Positions 28,246 to 38,220 of a stretch of DNA of 64,000 nucleotides are shown piece after piece. The stretch is from Candidatus Binatia bacterium (GTDB taxonomy: Bacteria; Desulfobacterota; Binatia; HRBIN30; BPIQ01): positions 310,001 through 374,000 of the forward strand of contig BPIQ01000001.1 of the NCBI GenBank assembly GCA_026004195.1, read 5' to 3'. The stretch's first letter is position 1. Every line of letters starts with the position of its first letter. Position numbers and translations under genes: made by a program. The notes below the pieces were generated by a model, which worked only from the letters and a program-made list of their open reading frames with translations, was not told the origin of the DNA and did not search any database.

Positions 28246-29808
28246 ATGCTCCTCGTCACGGCCGAGGAAATGCGCCGGCTCGACCGGCTCGCGATCGAAA
28301 CGTTCGGGGTTCCGGGCTATACCCTCATGCGCCGGGCGGGCACGGGCGCTGCGCGGTTTCTCCTCGAACGGGTGCCTCGCAGCCTCCTGCGGCGAGGGGT
28401 TCTGGTGTTGGCTGGAAAGGGGAACAACGGGGGGGACGGCTTCGTCGTGGCTTCCGTCCTGCGGAAGCGGAAGGTTCCGGTTCGGGTCGGCCTCCTCGGG
28501 CGCGCCGAACGACTGGACGGGGACGCCGCGCGCGCGATGGCGGCCTACCGGAAAGAGGGAGGGAAAATTTTCGAGTGGCCCGATGCATCGTGCCGATCCG
28601 CGCTGGTGGCGGAAGCGGAGAAAGCGGGCGTCCTCGTGGACGCCGTCTTCGGGACGGGGCTCCGGGGGCCCGTAAGCGGTTGGTTCGCGGAGGCGCTGGA
28701 GGCGTGCCGCTCGGCCTCCCGCCCCGTCTTCGCCGTCGACATCCCCTCGGGGCTCGACGCCGACCGGGGCGTGCCGCTCGGGCCCGTCCTGCCCGCCCGC
28801 TGGACCGCCACGTTCGGCTTCGCCAAGGTGGGGCAGGTGGTGTTCCCGGGGGCGGAACTCGTAGGGGAGTTGCGAGTCGTGGACATCGGGATTCCGGAGC
28901 AGGCCGTCCGAGAGGTCGCACCGCGGCAACGACTCCTCGAAGCTTCCGAGATCGCGCGGCACGTCCCCCGGCGGCGGATGGGGGCGCACAAGGGGGACGC
29001 AGGGCACGTGTGGGTCGTGGCCGGAAGCAGGGGTAAGACCGGAGCGGCGAGACTCGCCGCCCTGGGCGCGCTCCGCGCCGGAGCAGGGCTCGTGACCGTG
29101 GCGTCCCCGAGAAGCCAGCAACCGATCGTCGCTTCCTCGCTTCTCGAGGCCATGACCGAGGGCCTCGAAGAAGAGGGCGGAAGGCTCGCCTTCCGGTCCG
29201 AGGAGTGGGAGGCGGGACTCGAGGGAAAACGGGCCGTCGTTTTCGGGCCGGGAATCGGGACGCACGAGGCGGCGGAATCGGCCCTCCGCTGGCTTCTCGA
29301 GAACTCCCCGGTGCCGCTCGTCGTCGACGCCGACGGTCTCACTTGCCTCGCGAGAGACCCCTCCTGGCTCGCCTCGGCTCGCGCGCCCGTCGTCCTGACT
29401 CCCCATCCCGGCGAGATGGCCCGACTTCTCGGCTCGACGACAGCCGAGGTTCAGAGCGACAGGGTGGGCGTGGCACGCTCGTTCGCGCGGACGCACGGCG
29501 CCTGGGTCGTCCTCAAGGGAGCTCGCACCGTGGTGGCCGAACCCGACGGTTTCGTGTCGGTGAATCCCACGGGAAACCCCGCGATGGCCTCCGGGGGAAT
29601 GGGGGACGTGCTCGCGGGCATCGTCGGGGCTTTTCTCGCCCAGGGGCTCCCTCCGTCCGAGGCTGCCTGCCTCGCGGTTTTCGTTCACGGGATGGCGGGC
29701 GACCGCCTCGCCCGAGAGAAGGGGCCGATCGGGATCCTGGCCTCGGAAGTCGCCGACGGCTTGCCCGGGTGTCTCGCCGAACTCGTCTCGGAAAACCCGC
29801 TCCGATGA
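28246..29808 (+). CDS. nnr: Bifunctional NAD(P)HX epimerase / ADP-dependent dehydratase
   Basis: Repairs hydrated NADH and NADPH. 520 residues. The N-terminal YjeF epimerase domain (residues 1-215) has GKGNNGGDGFVVA and the VDIPSGLDAD loop. The C-terminal carbohydrate-kinase-like dehydratase domain has PVVLTPHPGEMARLLG, the LKGARTVVA segment and the catalytic NPTGNPAMASGGMGDVLAG. The fused form is common in bacteria. Its stop overlaps tsaE (ATGA at 29805). Confidence 0.95.
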   Translation: MLLVTAEEMRRLDRLAIETFGVPGYTLMRRAGTGAARFLLERVPRSLLRRGVLVLAGKGNNGGDGFVVASVLRKRKVPVRVGLLGRAERLDGDAARAMAAYRKEGGKIFEWPDASCRSALVAEAEKAGVLVDAVFGTGLRGPVSGWFAEALEACRSASRPVFAVDIPSGLDADRGVPLGPVLPARWTATFGFAKVGQVVFPGAELVGELRVVDIGIPEQAVREVAPRQRLLEASEIARHVPRRRMGAHKGDAGHVWVVAGSRGKTGAARLAALGALRAGAGLVTVASPRSQQPIVASSLLEAMTEGLEEEGGRLAFRSEEWEAGLEGKRAVVFGPGIGTHEAAESALRWLLENSPVPLVVDADGLTCLARDPSWLASARAPVVLTPHPGEMARLLGSTTAEVQSDRVGVARSFARTHGAWVVLKGARTVVAEPDGFVSVNPTGNPAMASGGMGDVLAGIVGAFLAQGLPPSEAACLAVFVHGMAGDRLAREKGPIGILASEVADGLPGCLAELVSENPLR

Positions 29809-30269
29809 CGCTCGAGAGACGCACACGCTCGGACGAAGAAACACGACTGCTGGCCGGAAGGCTCGCGGAGTTTCTCTCGCCCGGTGACATCCTGGGCCTC
29901 GTCGGGCCGCTCGGTGCCGGAAAGACGACCTTCGTCCGCGGGCTGGCACGAGGACTCGGGGTGCGTCCCGAGGAGGTGCAGAGCCCGTCCTTCACGTTGC
30001 TCCGCACCTATCGGGGAGGGCGATTCCCGCTTCACCACCTCGATCTCTTCCGGATCGACCTCCGGCCCGAGGACCGGCTCTCGCTCCGGGAGTTCTTGTA
30101 CGGGGACGGCGTTTGCGTCATCGAATGGTTCGACCGGTTCGGGGAAGAAATCGAGCGGCTCGAGGTCCGGATCGCCTACGGCGAGGGTGAAGACCGGCTT
30201 TTCCGACTCGAGCCGTTCGGGGACCGGCCGGCCGAGATCCTGCGGGCCTTCGACTCTTCATGGCGCTGA
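29805..30269 (+). CDS. tsaE: tRNA t6A synthesis ATPase TsaE
   Basis: ATPase that resets the TsaBD complex making N6-threonylcarbamoyladenosine at A37 of ANN-decoding tRNAs. 154 residues. The P-loop [19 protein letters not shown], the switch region [10 protein letters not shown] and the HLDLFRI and [10 protein letters not shown] motifs are canonical. It follows nnr, a widespread neighbourhood, and its last ten bases overlap lysC. The MtaB enzyme that later thiolates t6A is encoded in the same gene train. Confidence 0.95.
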   Translation: MTLERRTRSDEETRLLAGRLAEFLSPGDILGLVGPLGAGKTTFVRGLARGLGVRPEEVQSPSFTLLRTYRGGRFPLHHLDLFRIDLRPEDRLSLREFLYGDGVCVIEWFDRFGEEIERLEVRIAYGEGEDRLFRLEPFGDRPAEILRAFDSSWR

Positions 30270-31489
30270 TCGTCCAGAAATACGGGGGCACGTCCGTGGC
30301 GAACGCGGAGCGGATTCGGGCCGTGGCTCGCCGTGTCGCGAGGACAGCGGCCGAGGGGAACCGTCTCGTCGTGGTGGTGTCGGCCATGGCAGGCGAGACG
30401 AACCGCCTGCTCGCGCTGGCACGCGAAGTCAGTCCCTCGCCCTCCGAGCGCGAGACCGACGTCCTTCTGGCGACGGGCGAGCAGGCTTCGGCGGCCCTGC
30501 TCGCCATGGCGCTCGCCGACCTCGGTTGCCGAGCCCGCTCTTTTCTCGGGCACCAGATCCGCATCGACACCGACAGCGCCTTCGGGCGGGCACGCATCCG
30601 CCGCGTGGACGCCGACCGGATCCTCGAGGCTCTCGAAAGGGGCGAGATCGTGGTGGCGGCCGGTTTCCAGGGCGTCGACGCGGAGGGGAACATCACGACG
30701 CTCGGGCGCGGGGGCAGCGATACGACCGCCGTCGCCGTCGCTGCGGCCATCCAGGCGGACGTGTGCGAAATTTACACGGACGTGGACGGGGTTTACACGA
30801 CGGATCCCCGGATTTGCCCCGCGGCCCGGAAGCTCGAACGGATCTCGTACGACGAGATGCTTGAACTCTCGAGCCTGGGCGCTAAGGTGCTACAGATCAG
30901 GTCCGTCGAGTTCGCCAAACGCTACGGCGTACGCCTCCACGTGCGGTCGAGCTTTTCGGACGGGCCGGGTACGTGGGTCGTTCCCGAGGAAGCCGAGATG
31001 GAAGACGTGGTCGTTTCCGGCGTGACGCTCGAGCGCGACGAGGCGAAGCTCACGGTCCAGCGCGTCCCGGATCGTCCGGGGCTCGCGGCGAAGATTTTCG
31101 GGGCCGTGGCGCAAGCCGGGATCGTGGTCGACATGATCATCCAGAACGTCAGCGAAGACGGTTTCACGGACGTGACCTTCACGGTCCCCAAGGCCGACTA
31201 CGCGAAGGCCCTCGCCTTGATCCAGGAGGTGTCGCGGGAAATCGGAGCGCGGGGGGTGATTCCCGACACCGACGTGGCGAAGGTTTCCATCGTCGGGCTC
31301 GGGATGCGGAGTCACGCCGGGGTGGCCGCGAAAATGTTCGACGTCCTGGCCCGGGAGGGGATCAACATCGAGATGATCTCGACGTCCGAGATCAAGATTT
31401 CCGTCATCGTGGGGGCCAAGTACGGAGAGCTCGCGGTGCGTGCCCTCCACGAGGCTTTCCTCGAGGGTCGGGCCGAGGCGCCGAGATGA
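30260..31489 (+). CDS. lysC: Aspartate kinase
   Basis: Phosphorylates aspartate to open the Lys/Met/Thr/Ile and diaminopimelate pathway. 409 residues. It has the N-terminal [11 protein letters not shown], the [17 protein letters not shown] and [14 protein letters not shown] motifs, and two C-terminal ACT domains ([37 protein letters not shown]) that normally bind Lys and/or Thr for feedback control. It overlaps tsaE by ten bases and cimA by four. Confidence 0.97.
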   Translation: MALIVQKYGGTSVANAERIRAVARRVARTAAEGNRLVVVVSAMAGETNRLLALAREVSPSPSERETDVLLATGEQASAALLAMALADLGCRARSFLGHQIRIDTDSAFGRARIRRVDADRILEALERGEIVVAAGFQGVDAEGNITTLGRGGSDTTAVAVAAAIQADVCEIYTDVDGVYTTDPRICPAARKLERISYDEMLELSSLGAKVLQIRSVEFAKRYGVRLHVRSSFSDGPGTWVVPEEAEMEDVVVSGVTLERDEAKLTVQRVPDRPGLAAKIFGAVAQAGIVVDMIIQNVSEDGFTDVTFTVPKADYAKALALIQEVSREIGARGVIPDTDVAKVSIVGLGMRSHAGVAAKMFDVLAREGINIEMISTSEIKISVIVGAKYGELAVRALHEAFLEGRAEAPR

Positions 31490-33120
31490 AACGACAGGTC
31501 GAAATCTACGACACGACGCTCCGCGACGGAGCACAGGCCGAGGACGTTTCGTTCACCCTGCACGACAAGTTCCGGATTCTCGAGCGGCTCGACGACTTCG
31601 GCATCCACGTCGTGGAAGGTGGCTGGCCGGGGTCGAACCCGAAGGACGTGGCCTTTTTCCGCGAGGCCAGGAAGCTGCGGCTCCGGCACGCCAGGCTCGC
31701 GGCCTTCGGGTCCACGCGTCGAGCGCACGTGAAAGCCGCCGAGGACGAAAACCTGCGTCTCCTGGTCGAAGCGGAAACGCCGGTCGTGACGATTTTCGGA
31801 AAGACGTGGGACCTCCACGTCCGCGAGGACCTGCGGATTCCGCTCGAGGCCAACCTGGAGGTGATCTACGACTCGGTCCGTTTTCTCGAGGAGCGTTGCG
31901 ACCGCGTGATTTTCGACGCGGAACATTTTTTCGACGGGTTCCGGCAGAACCCCGAGTACGCTCTCGAGTGCATCGAGGCGGCGGCACAGGCGGGAGCGGA
32001 CCTGGTCGTCCTCTGCGACACGAACGGGGGACGGTTGCCCGGCGACATCCGCGACGGTGTCGAGGCCGCCAGGAAGAAGATCGCGACGCCCGTCGGGATC
32101 CACTGCCACAACGACGCCGATCTGGCCGTGGCCAACAGCCTCGTCGCCGTCGAGCACGGGGCGGTACAGGTTCAGGGGACCATCAACGGCTTCGGCGAAC
32201 GCTGCGGGAACGCGAACCTCTGTTCCATCGTCGCGAACCTCCAGCTCAAGATGGGCTACTCGGTGGTCTCCCCGGGGCAGCTCGAGCGCCTGCAGGAGCT
32301 TTCCCGGTTCGTTTACGAACTCGCCAACCTCGAGCCCAACAAACGGCAGCCTTACGTCGGGGCGAGCGCCTTCGCGCACAAAGGCGGCATCCACGTGGCG
32401 GCCGTGCAGAAAAACCCCCGGACCTACGAGCACATCGACCCGCGGCTCGTCGGCAACCGACAGAGGGTCCTCCTTTCGGACCTGGCCGGGCGGGCGAACG
32501 TGCTGTACAAGGCGCGCGAGTTCGGCATTCCCGCGGACAAAGAAGATCCGGCCGTGCGCCGGATCGTCCAGCAGCTCAAGGAGCTCGAGAGCCAGGGCTA
32601 CCAGTTCGAGGGGGCGGAGGCGTCTTTCGAGCTTCTGCTCAAAAAGGAGCTCGACGGCAAACTCCGCCACTTTCGCCTGATCGGCTTCCGGGTCATCGAC
32701 GAAAAGCGGAGCGAGGACGAGACGCCGATCTCCGAGGCCACGATCATGATCGAGGGGCCCGACGGCGAGATCGAGCACACGGCCGCGCAGGGAAACGGCC
32801 CCGTCAACGCTCTCGACCGCGCGCTGCGGAAGGCGCTCCGCAAATTCTACCCCCAGATCGACGAGGTGAAGCTCCTCGATTACAAGGTGCGTGTCCTCGG
32901 GGGGCACGAAGGAACCGGAGCCATGGTGCGCGTGCTCATCGAGTCGGGGGACGGGACGAGCCGGTGGGGAACCGTCGGGGTGTCGCACAACGTCATCGAA
33001 GCGAGCTGGAAGGCGCTCGTCGACAGCATCGACTACAAGCTCTACAAGGACGAGCGGCAAAGACGCCGGGTCTCGAAGGGACGCTCTCGACGGGCTTCGG
33101 CCGAACCGGAACGAGCCTGA
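31486..33120 (+). CDS. cimA: (R)-citramalate synthase
   Basis: Condenses pyruvate and acetyl-CoA to citramalate, the threonine-independent entry into isoleucine synthesis. 544 residues. The HMGL/LeuA barrel starts [20 protein letters not shown] and holds the metal site [14 protein letters not shown] and [11 protein letters not shown]. The C-terminal LeuA regulatory/dimer domain (about residue 400 on) contains the allosteric site. The GWPGSNPKD segment separates CimA from isopropylmalate synthase. It is fused by ATGA overlap to lysC. The C-terminal 20 residues are basic and probably disordered. Confidence 0.94.
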   Translation: MKRQVEIYDTTLRDGAQAEDVSFTLHDKFRILERLDDFGIHVVEGGWPGSNPKDVAFFREARKLRLRHARLAAFGSTRRAHVKAAEDENLRLLVEAETPVVTIFGKTWDLHVREDLRIPLEANLEVIYDSVRFLEERCDRVIFDAEHFFDGFRQNPEYALECIEAAAQAGADLVVLCDTNGGRLPGDIRDGVEAARKKIATPVGIHCHNDADLAVANSLVAVEHGAVQVQGTINGFGERCGNANLCSIVANLQLKMGYSVVSPGQLERLQELSRFVYELANLEPNKRQPYVGASAFAHKGGIHVAAVQKNPRTYEHIDPRLVGNRQRVLLSDLAGRANVLYKAREFGIPADKEDPAVRRIVQQLKELESQGYQFEGAEASFELLLKKELDGKLRHFRLIGFRVIDEKRSEDETPISEATIMIEGPDGEIEHTAAQGNGPVNALDRALRKALRKFYPQIDEVKLLDYKVRVLGGHEGTGAMVRVLIESGDGTSRWGTVGVSHNVIEASWKALVDSIDYKLYKDERQRRRVSKGRSRRASAEPERA

Positions 33121-33151
33121 GCCCCCGCTTGCGGTACGCGGAGAGAAGGCC

Positions 33152-34297
33152 GTGCGGAAAAGGAGCCTCGTTTACCTCGACTACAACGCCTCGGCCCCCC
33201 TCTTGCCGGAGGTGGCGCGCTCCATGCGGCCCTTTCTCGAACGCCATTTCGGGAACCCCTCGAGCTCCCACGGCCCGGGCTCGGAGGCGCGGTGCGCGGT
33301 CGAAGAAGCGCGAGCGGAGCTCGGCTCGTGGCTCGGTGTGGAGCCGCGCCGCGTCGTGTTCACCTCCGGGGGGACGGAAGCCAACAATCTGGCCATTCTG
33401 GGGGTCGCCCTCGCCAGCGAGAGGCCGGGACATGTCGTGACTTCGAGGATCGAGCACTCTTCGGTCCTCGAGCCGCTGCGTTTCCTGGAAGCGAGGGGCT
33501 GGCGGGTCACCTACCTCGAGGTGGACCACGAAGGGCGGATCTCGCCCGAGGACGTGCTGCGAGCGATCGGGCCGGACACGCGGCTCGTCTCGCTGGGCTG
33601 GGCCAACAACGAGATCGGAACGATCCAGCCCGTCCGCGAGATCGCCTCGGTCTGCCGCAACCGGGGGGTCCCCCTCCACCTCGACGCGGTGCAGGCCGCG
33701 GGGAAGATACCCGTGGACGCGTCCTGCGCCGATTTCCTGAGCCTTTCCGCACACAAGATCGGCGGCCCGAAGGGCGTGGGTGCTCTCGTGGTCTCCGAGA
33801 CTCGGCCGTGGGAGCCTCTCCTGCGCGGGGGCCCACAGGAGCGGGGCCGTCGGGCCGGCACGGAAAACGTCGCGGGAATCGTGGGCTTCGGGACGGCGGC
33901 ACGAGCCGCGGGGCGGAGGCTCGAGTCCTGGAGCCGGCTCGAGGCTCTCCGGGAACTTCTCTGGGAAGGGCTCCGCGAGCTCGGCGCACGACGGCTGAGT
34001 CCGGTTCGGGGTTGTCTACCCAACACTCTCTCGGTTCGCTTCCCGTTTCTCCGGGGCGAGGTCGCGCTGGCTGCCCTCGACCTCGAGGGAATCGCCGCGT
34101 CGACCGGCTCCGCGTGCGCTGCGGGAGCAGCCGAACCTTCGCACGTTCTCCTCGCGATCGGCGTCGACCCCGCGCACGCTCGGGACGGAATCCGCCTGAG
34201 CCTCGGTCCGGAGACGACGCGGGAGGACGTGGAGAGGACCCTTTCGGTGTTTTCGCACCTGGTCGGCCGGACGGGAAGGGAGGCCGCCCGTGCGTGA
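33152..34297 (+). CDS. Cysteine desulfurase, IscS/NifS family
   Basis: PLP enzyme that takes sulfur from cysteine as a persulfide. 381 residues. N-terminal [14 protein letters not shown], the PLP-lysine in [16 protein letters not shown], and the active-site cysteine in [10 protein letters not shown] are intact. The GTG at 33152 has GGAGAGAAGG upstream. The gene overlaps mnmA by eight bases, so it is probably the dedicated sulfur donor for tRNA 2-thiouridine, like YrvO-MnmA in Bacillus. A general Fe-S role is not excluded. Confidence 0.94.
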   Translation: MRKRSLVYLDYNASAPLLPEVARSMRPFLERHFGNPSSSHGPGSEARCAVEEARAELGSWLGVEPRRVVFTSGGTEANNLAILGVALASERPGHVVTSRIEHSSVLEPLRFLEARGWRVTYLEVDHEGRISPEDVLRAIGPDTRLVSLGWANNEIGTIQPVREIASVCRNRGVPLHLDAVQAAGKIPVDASCADFLSLSAHKIGGPKGVGALVVSETRPWEPLLRGGPQERGRRAGTENVAGIVGFGTAARAAGRRLESWSRLEALRELLWEGLRELGARRLSPVRGCLPNTLSVRFPFLRGEVALAALDLEGIAASTGSACAAGAAEPSHVLLAIGVDPAHARDGIRLSLGPETTREDVERTLSVFSHLVGRTGREAARA

Positions 34298-35402
34298 GCG
34301 CGTCCTGGTCGCCATGAGCGGTGGCGTGGACAGCTCCGTGGCTGCCGCGCTTCTCGTCGAAGAGGGCTACGACGTCGTGGGGGTCTCGATGCGACTCTGG
34401 GAGGGCGGCACGAGCGGATGCTGTTCGCTCGACGATTTTCTCGACGCCCGCCGGGTGGCCCGAAGGCTCGGGATCCCCTTCTACGTGATGGACTTCCGGA
34501 CCGAGTTCGAGAGAAACGTCGTGGAGCCCTTCGTCGTGGAGTACCTGACCGGCAGGACCCCCAACCCCTGCGTGCTCTGCAACCGGTCCATGAAGTTCGA
34601 CCTCCTGCGCCGTACCGCGGCCGCCCTCGGCGCCCGGCGTATGGCGACGGGGCATTACGCCCGCATCGACCGTGCGGGGGGCCGAACCCGGCTCCTTCGC
34701 GCGCGCGACCGCGAGAAGGACCAGAGTTACTTCCTTTTTGCGATCGGGCGCGAGACGCTCGAGGAGACGTTGTTTCCCGTGGGCGAATACACCAAAGAAG
34801 AGGTCCGAGCGAAGGCACGAGCCTACGGCCTTCCCGTCGCGGAAAAGCCGGAGAGTCAGGAAGTTTGCTTCGCCCCGCGCTCGGAACACGCCCGTTTCGT
34901 CGAAGCCCGGGCACCCGGGGCCGTTCGGCCGGGAACGCTCGTGGACGAGACGGGCCGCCTCCTCGGTTTTCACCGAGGCATCCACGCGCTCACCGTCGGC
35001 CAGCGGCGGGGGCTCGGCCTGGGCGGAGGGCCGAGGCGCTACGTCTACCGGATCGACGCCGAAAGCGGTACGGCGTACGTGGGGTCGCGGGAGCGGCTCC
35101 TCGCCCGAGGGCTCCAGGCGGAGGGCGTTCGGTGGCTCCGCGACGAGCCGCCGGCCCCGGGAAGCCTCTTCCGGGTACGGATTCGCTCCCGACACGCGGG
35201 AGTGCTCGTCCGCCTTTCGGACGCCTCGCGGGCGAGCTTTACCGTCGAGGCGCTCGAGGAACTCTCGGCCGTGACACCCGGCCAGGCCGCGGTGCTCTAC
35301 GACGGCGACGAGGTCGTGGGCGGCGGTTGGATCTCGCGTGCACTGCCTCTCGAAGAAGGGGAGTCTCACGGTGAAGGTCGCGATCGCCACGCTCGGCTGT
35401 AA
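34290..35402 (+). CDS. mnmA: tRNA 2-thiouridylase
   Basis: Makes 2-thiouridine at the wobble U34 of Lys, Glu and Gln tRNAs. 370 residues. PP-loop SGGVDSS near residue 10, the first catalytic Cys in [28 protein letters not shown], and the second Cys in ESQEVCFAP are all present. The C-terminal beta-barrel is complete. The GTG at 34290 lies inside the end of the cysteine desulfurase gene. Confidence 0.96.
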   Translation: MRERVLVAMSGGVDSSVAAALLVEEGYDVVGVSMRLWEGGTSGCCSLDDFLDARRVARRLGIPFYVMDFRTEFERNVVEPFVVEYLTGRTPNPCVLCNRSMKFDLLRRTAAALGARRMATGHYARIDRAGGRTRLLRARDREKDQSYFLFAIGRETLEETLFPVGEYTKEEVRAKARAYGLPVAEKPESQEVCFAPRSEHARFVEARAPGAVRPGTLVDETGRLLGFHRGIHALTVGQRRGLGLGGGPRRYVYRIDAESGTAYVGSRERLLARGLQAEGVRWLRDEPPAPGSLFRVRIRSRHAGVLVRLSDASRASFTVEALEELSAVTPGQAAVLYDGDEVVGGGWISRALPLEEGESHGEGRDRHARL

Positions 35403-36666
35403 GGTCAACCTCTACGACTCGGCCACGCTCGAAAGCCGGCTCGTGGCCGAGGGGCACGAGGTCGTGGAGTTCGGTCCGGGCGCCGACGTCTACGTCGTGA
35501 ATTCCTGTGCCGTGACCGACCGGGCCGACGCGGAAAGTCGCAGGCTCGCGCGGAGGGCCCGACGCCTCGCCCCCGGTTCACGGGTGGTCCTCACGGGGTG
35601 CTACGCGCAGACCGATCCCCGGGGGGCGGCACTCCCGGAGGTCGATTTCGTCGTCGGGACGAACCGCCTCGAAGACCTCCTTCGGGCCGTGCGGGGCGAG
35701 CTCGGATCGGGCTCGAAGGTCTTCGTCGACGACGTCAGGACCGCGCGCTCGGTGCGAACGCTCGGGGCGGGGACGTTCTGCGGGCAGACCCGGGCCTTTC
35801 TCAAGATCCAGGAGGGGTGCGACCTCTTCTGCAGCTTCTGCATCGTTCCCTTCGCCCGCGGGCGGAGTCGCAGCGTGCCCCCGCGGATCGTGCTCGAGGA
35901 GCTCGGGCGGCTCGCTTCTCTCGGTTACCGCGAGGTCGTGCTGACGGGCGTCCATCTCGGCGGATACGGAAAGGACCTCGAGCCCCCTCTGGACCTCGCG
36001 GCTCTCCTCGAAGCCGTCGCGGAACACGGTCCCGTTCCGCGAATTCGCCTGAGCTCTCTCGACCCGCCCGAGGTGACGGGGCGCCTCCTCGAGGTGCTCG
36101 CGGCCGCACCCTGCTTCTGCCCGCACCTGCACGTGCCGATCCAGTCCGGGTCGGATTCCGTGCTCCGGCGCATGCGGCGCCGCTACGATCGCTCGCTCGT
36201 CGCGGAGAGAATCCGGGCGATCCGCCAGAGGCTCCCCGAAGCTTCGATCGGGACGGACCTGATCGCCGGTTTTCCGGGCGAAAGCGAAAAGGACTTCGAG
36301 GAAACGCTCGAGCTCGTCGAGGAACTTCCGCTCACGTACCTCCACGTTTTTCCCTACTCTCCCCGTCGAGGCACGACCGCCGCGAAGCTCCCGGGACACC
36401 TCCCGCGCGAGGTCGTTCGCGACCGTGCAGCCCGTCTGCGCGAGCTCGACGCGCGCAAGCGCAGCTCGTTCGCCCGGAGCTTTTTGGGAAAAACCCTTCC
36501 GGTCCTTCTCGAGCCGGCGCCCGACTCCGGGGGGCCCCAGGAGGGTTATTCCCGCAACTACCTGCGCGTCCGGGTGGAACCCCGAAAGGGCGTGGCCAAC
36601 GTGGAAGTCCCCGTCCGGGTGACGGGCGAAGACGGGGGAAAGCTCCGGGGGCGCGCTCTCGCATGA
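35371..36666 (+). CDS. mtaB: Methylthiotransferase for t6A37 (MtaB/RimO-MiaB family)
   Basis: Radical SAM enzyme that adds a methylthio group to t6A37 of tRNA. 431 residues. The N-terminal cluster-binding half begins [16 protein letters not shown] and has [11 protein letters not shown] and LTGCYAQ. The radical SAM motif is in [22 protein letters not shown]-terminal TRAM-like segment follows. The GCKVN motif and lack of MiaB-type features favour MtaB. The GTG at 35371 with GGGGAG upstream is preferred to the longer start at 35338, which lies in mnmA. Confidence 0.92.
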   Translation: MKVAIATLGCKVNLYDSATLESRLVAEGHEVVEFGPGADVYVVNSCAVTDRADAESRRLARRARRLAPGSRVVLTGCYAQTDPRGAALPEVDFVVGTNRLEDLLRAVRGELGSGSKVFVDDVRTARSVRTLGAGTFCGQTRAFLKIQEGCDLFCSFCIVPFARGRSRSVPPRIVLEELGRLASLGYREVVLTGVHLGGYGKDLEPPLDLAALLEAVAEHGPVPRIRLSSLDPPEVTGRLLEVLAAAPCFCPHLHVPIQSGSDSVLRRMRRRYDRSLVAERIRAIRQRLPEASIGTDLIAGFPGESEKDFEETLELVEELPLTYLHVFPYSPRRGTTAAKLPGHLPREVVRDRAARLRELDARKRSSFARSFLGKTLPVLLEPAPDSGGPQEGYSRNYLRVRVEPRKGVANVEVPVRVTGEDGGKLRGRALA

Positions 36667-37349
36667 AGGCCGAGCTCGGCGAGGTGGAGACGCGCCTCGG
36701 CTATCGTTTTCGACGCCCGGCGCTTCTGGAAACGGCGCTCACCCACCCGTCGGCCGACCCTCGGCTGGGGGCGGAAATGGAGCGACTCGAGTTCCTAGGG
36801 GACGCGCTGCTCGCGCTCGCAGTGGGCTCTTTGCTTTTCGGCGCGCATCCCGGAGCCCGCGAAGGCGAGCTCACGCGCATGCGAAGCCGGCTCGTCAACA
36901 CCCGTTTTCTCGCGCAAAAGGCGAAGGCTCTCGGGCTCGACCGCGCACTCGTTCTCGGCAAAGGGGAAGAGAAAACGGGAGGGCGGAAAAAGGACTCGAT
37001 TCTCGCCGGGGCCCTCGAAGCCCTGCTGGGAGCGGTGTTCCTCGACGGCGGTTACGCTCGGGCTCGGGACGTCGTGAGGAGGGTTTGGGCGAAAGACGTC
37101 CGGGAGGCTCCCCTCGGCGGGATCGTAGACGCGAAGACGGCTCTGCAGGAATTCACGCAGCGGCAGTTCGGGAAGCTTCCGGTTTACGAGACCGCGGACA
37201 TCCGCGGCCCCGACCATGCCAGGGAGTTTCACGTGCGGGTCTCGCTCGGCGACCGGGTACTGGGCGAGGGAACGGGACCGAGCAAGCGCTCGGCAGCCCA
37301 GAAGGCCGCGAGGCAGGCGCTCGAGATCCTACGAGGCAGGGGCAAGTAA
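36663..37349 (+). CDS. rnc: Ribonuclease III
   Basis: Cleaves double-stranded RNA in rRNA and mRNA processing. 228 residues. The catalytic signature ERLEFLGDALLALAVG near residue 40 and the second acidic site in ALEALLGAVFLDGGY are intact. The C-terminal double-stranded RNA-binding domain (from DAKTALQEFTQRQFGKLPVY) ends SKRSAAQKAARQAL. It is the last gene of the tilS-to-rnc train and overlaps mtaB by four bases. Confidence 0.96.
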   Translation: MKAELGEVETRLGYRFRRPALLETALTHPSADPRLGAEMERLEFLGDALLALAVGSLLFGAHPGAREGELTRMRSRLVNTRFLAQKAKALGLDRALVLGKGEEKTGGRKKDSILAGALEALLGAVFLDGGYARARDVVRRVWAKDVREAPLGGIVDAKTALQEFTQRQFGKLPVYETADIRGPDHAREFHVRVSLGDRVLGEGTGPSKRSAAQKAARQALEILRGRGK

Positions 37350-37380
37350 AAACTTTGTTTCGGGGGGCTGCATTTCTTTC

Positions 37381-37498
37381 TTGACAAACCGGCGGAGCGG
37401 CCGGGATAATCGCCCGTAAGCCGCGCACCGTGCGGTGAAATCCCGTCTAAGGGGGAAGGTGAAAACTGGCCGAATCGGCCCGAAGGAGGGAAACGAAT
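37381..37498 (+). promoter_or_regulatory. Strong sigma70 promoter and structured 5' leader
   Basis: TTGACA (37381-37386), an 18-base spacer and GATAAT (37405-37410), the best consensus match in the window. The predicted leader of about 80 bases holds two small hairpins: CCGCGC/GTGCGG (loop ACC), and GGCCG/CGGCC (loop AAT) just before the ribosome-binding site AAGGAGGG. I match it to no riboswitch class I know. Confidence 0.7.
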
Positions 37499-38162
37499 AT
37501 GAGACGCATCATCGTAGCGACAGCTTTTTTGGCGGGCACTTTCGGGTGGACGGTTGCGAACGCGACGCACGGCGATCCGCAGGTCGACCCGAAACTCAAC
37601 GCCAGCGTGTTCAACTCCAAGCTCGTCCAGGCGTTCGACGAGTGCGACCCGAGCGAAGCTACCACGCTCCCCGACGACACGCTCGCCTGCGCCGGCGGCG
37701 AACTCGACGGTACGCCGTTCCATCTCGGCAAGGTCGTGGTCAAGAGCAAGGTCTTCCCGAGCACGAAGACCCAACGTGATCATGATCATGAAGAGCAGCG
37801 GGACGCAGGCGAAAAAGGACACGGGCACGCCGCCCCTGGCCGGGAAGGAAATCCAGCTCAAGCTCGTGTTGCGGATCAGTGAGACGGATGCGGAGTCCGC
37901 ACCGGGGGCCACGGCTCCTTGCTGCAACGCGGCCGAGCAGGTCACCTGGGTCGACGAGGAGGTGTTCTGCCCGGCGTCACGGTTCCCCGCAACGGCAACG
38001 TCGTTCAGAAGTTCAACCTCACCGCCTGCAAGCGCGCCGACGGTACCTTCTCACCCGACAAGCCAGCTCAAGAACACGTCGAACAAGCAAATCGTCAGCG
38101 CGGCGGTGATCGACAAGGACACCGGTCTTGCGATTGCCGTCCCCGGCGTGCGGAAGAAGTAA
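37499..38162 (+). pseudogene. Secreted protein gene broken by three single-base frameshifts
   Basis: A strong ribosome-binding site and a signal peptide (IIVATAFLAGTFGWTVANA) open a protein of about 220 residues. The reading frame then changes three times. An extra C in CCC at 37770-37772 breaks it after STKT; it resumes NVIMIMKSSGTQAKKD. A C is missing near 37970-37972 (resumes GVTVPRNGNVVQKF). An extra C at 38063-38064 follows (resumes QLKNTSNKQIVS, to the stop at 38162). Undisrupted, the mature protein would have about seven Cys and end PGVRKK. As written, translation stops at 37882. The family is not recognised. Real decay, phase variation and assembly error all remain possible. Confidence 0.65.
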
Positions 38163-38186
38163 CCTCCGAACGATTCGGCCAGTCCG

Positions 38187-38220
38187 AAAAGGGGAGGTCC
38201 CTTACGGGACTTCCCCTTTT
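38187..38220. terminator. Rho-independent terminator, 14-base stem
   Basis: AAAAGGGGAGGTCCC / GGGACTTCCCCTTTT with loop TTAC and one G-T pair, followed by TCTTTTTC. It ends the strong transcript from 37381. The minus-strand membrane-protein gene runs into it: its TAA stop lies at 38204-38202, in the loop region, and its last codons form one arm. It can serve both strands. Confidence 0.9.

Noticed and set aside
37411-37498. Known riboswitch in the leader of the broken secreted-protein gene
   Set aside because: I compared it by eye with c-di-GMP, cobalamin and fluoride switch consensus features and found no match.
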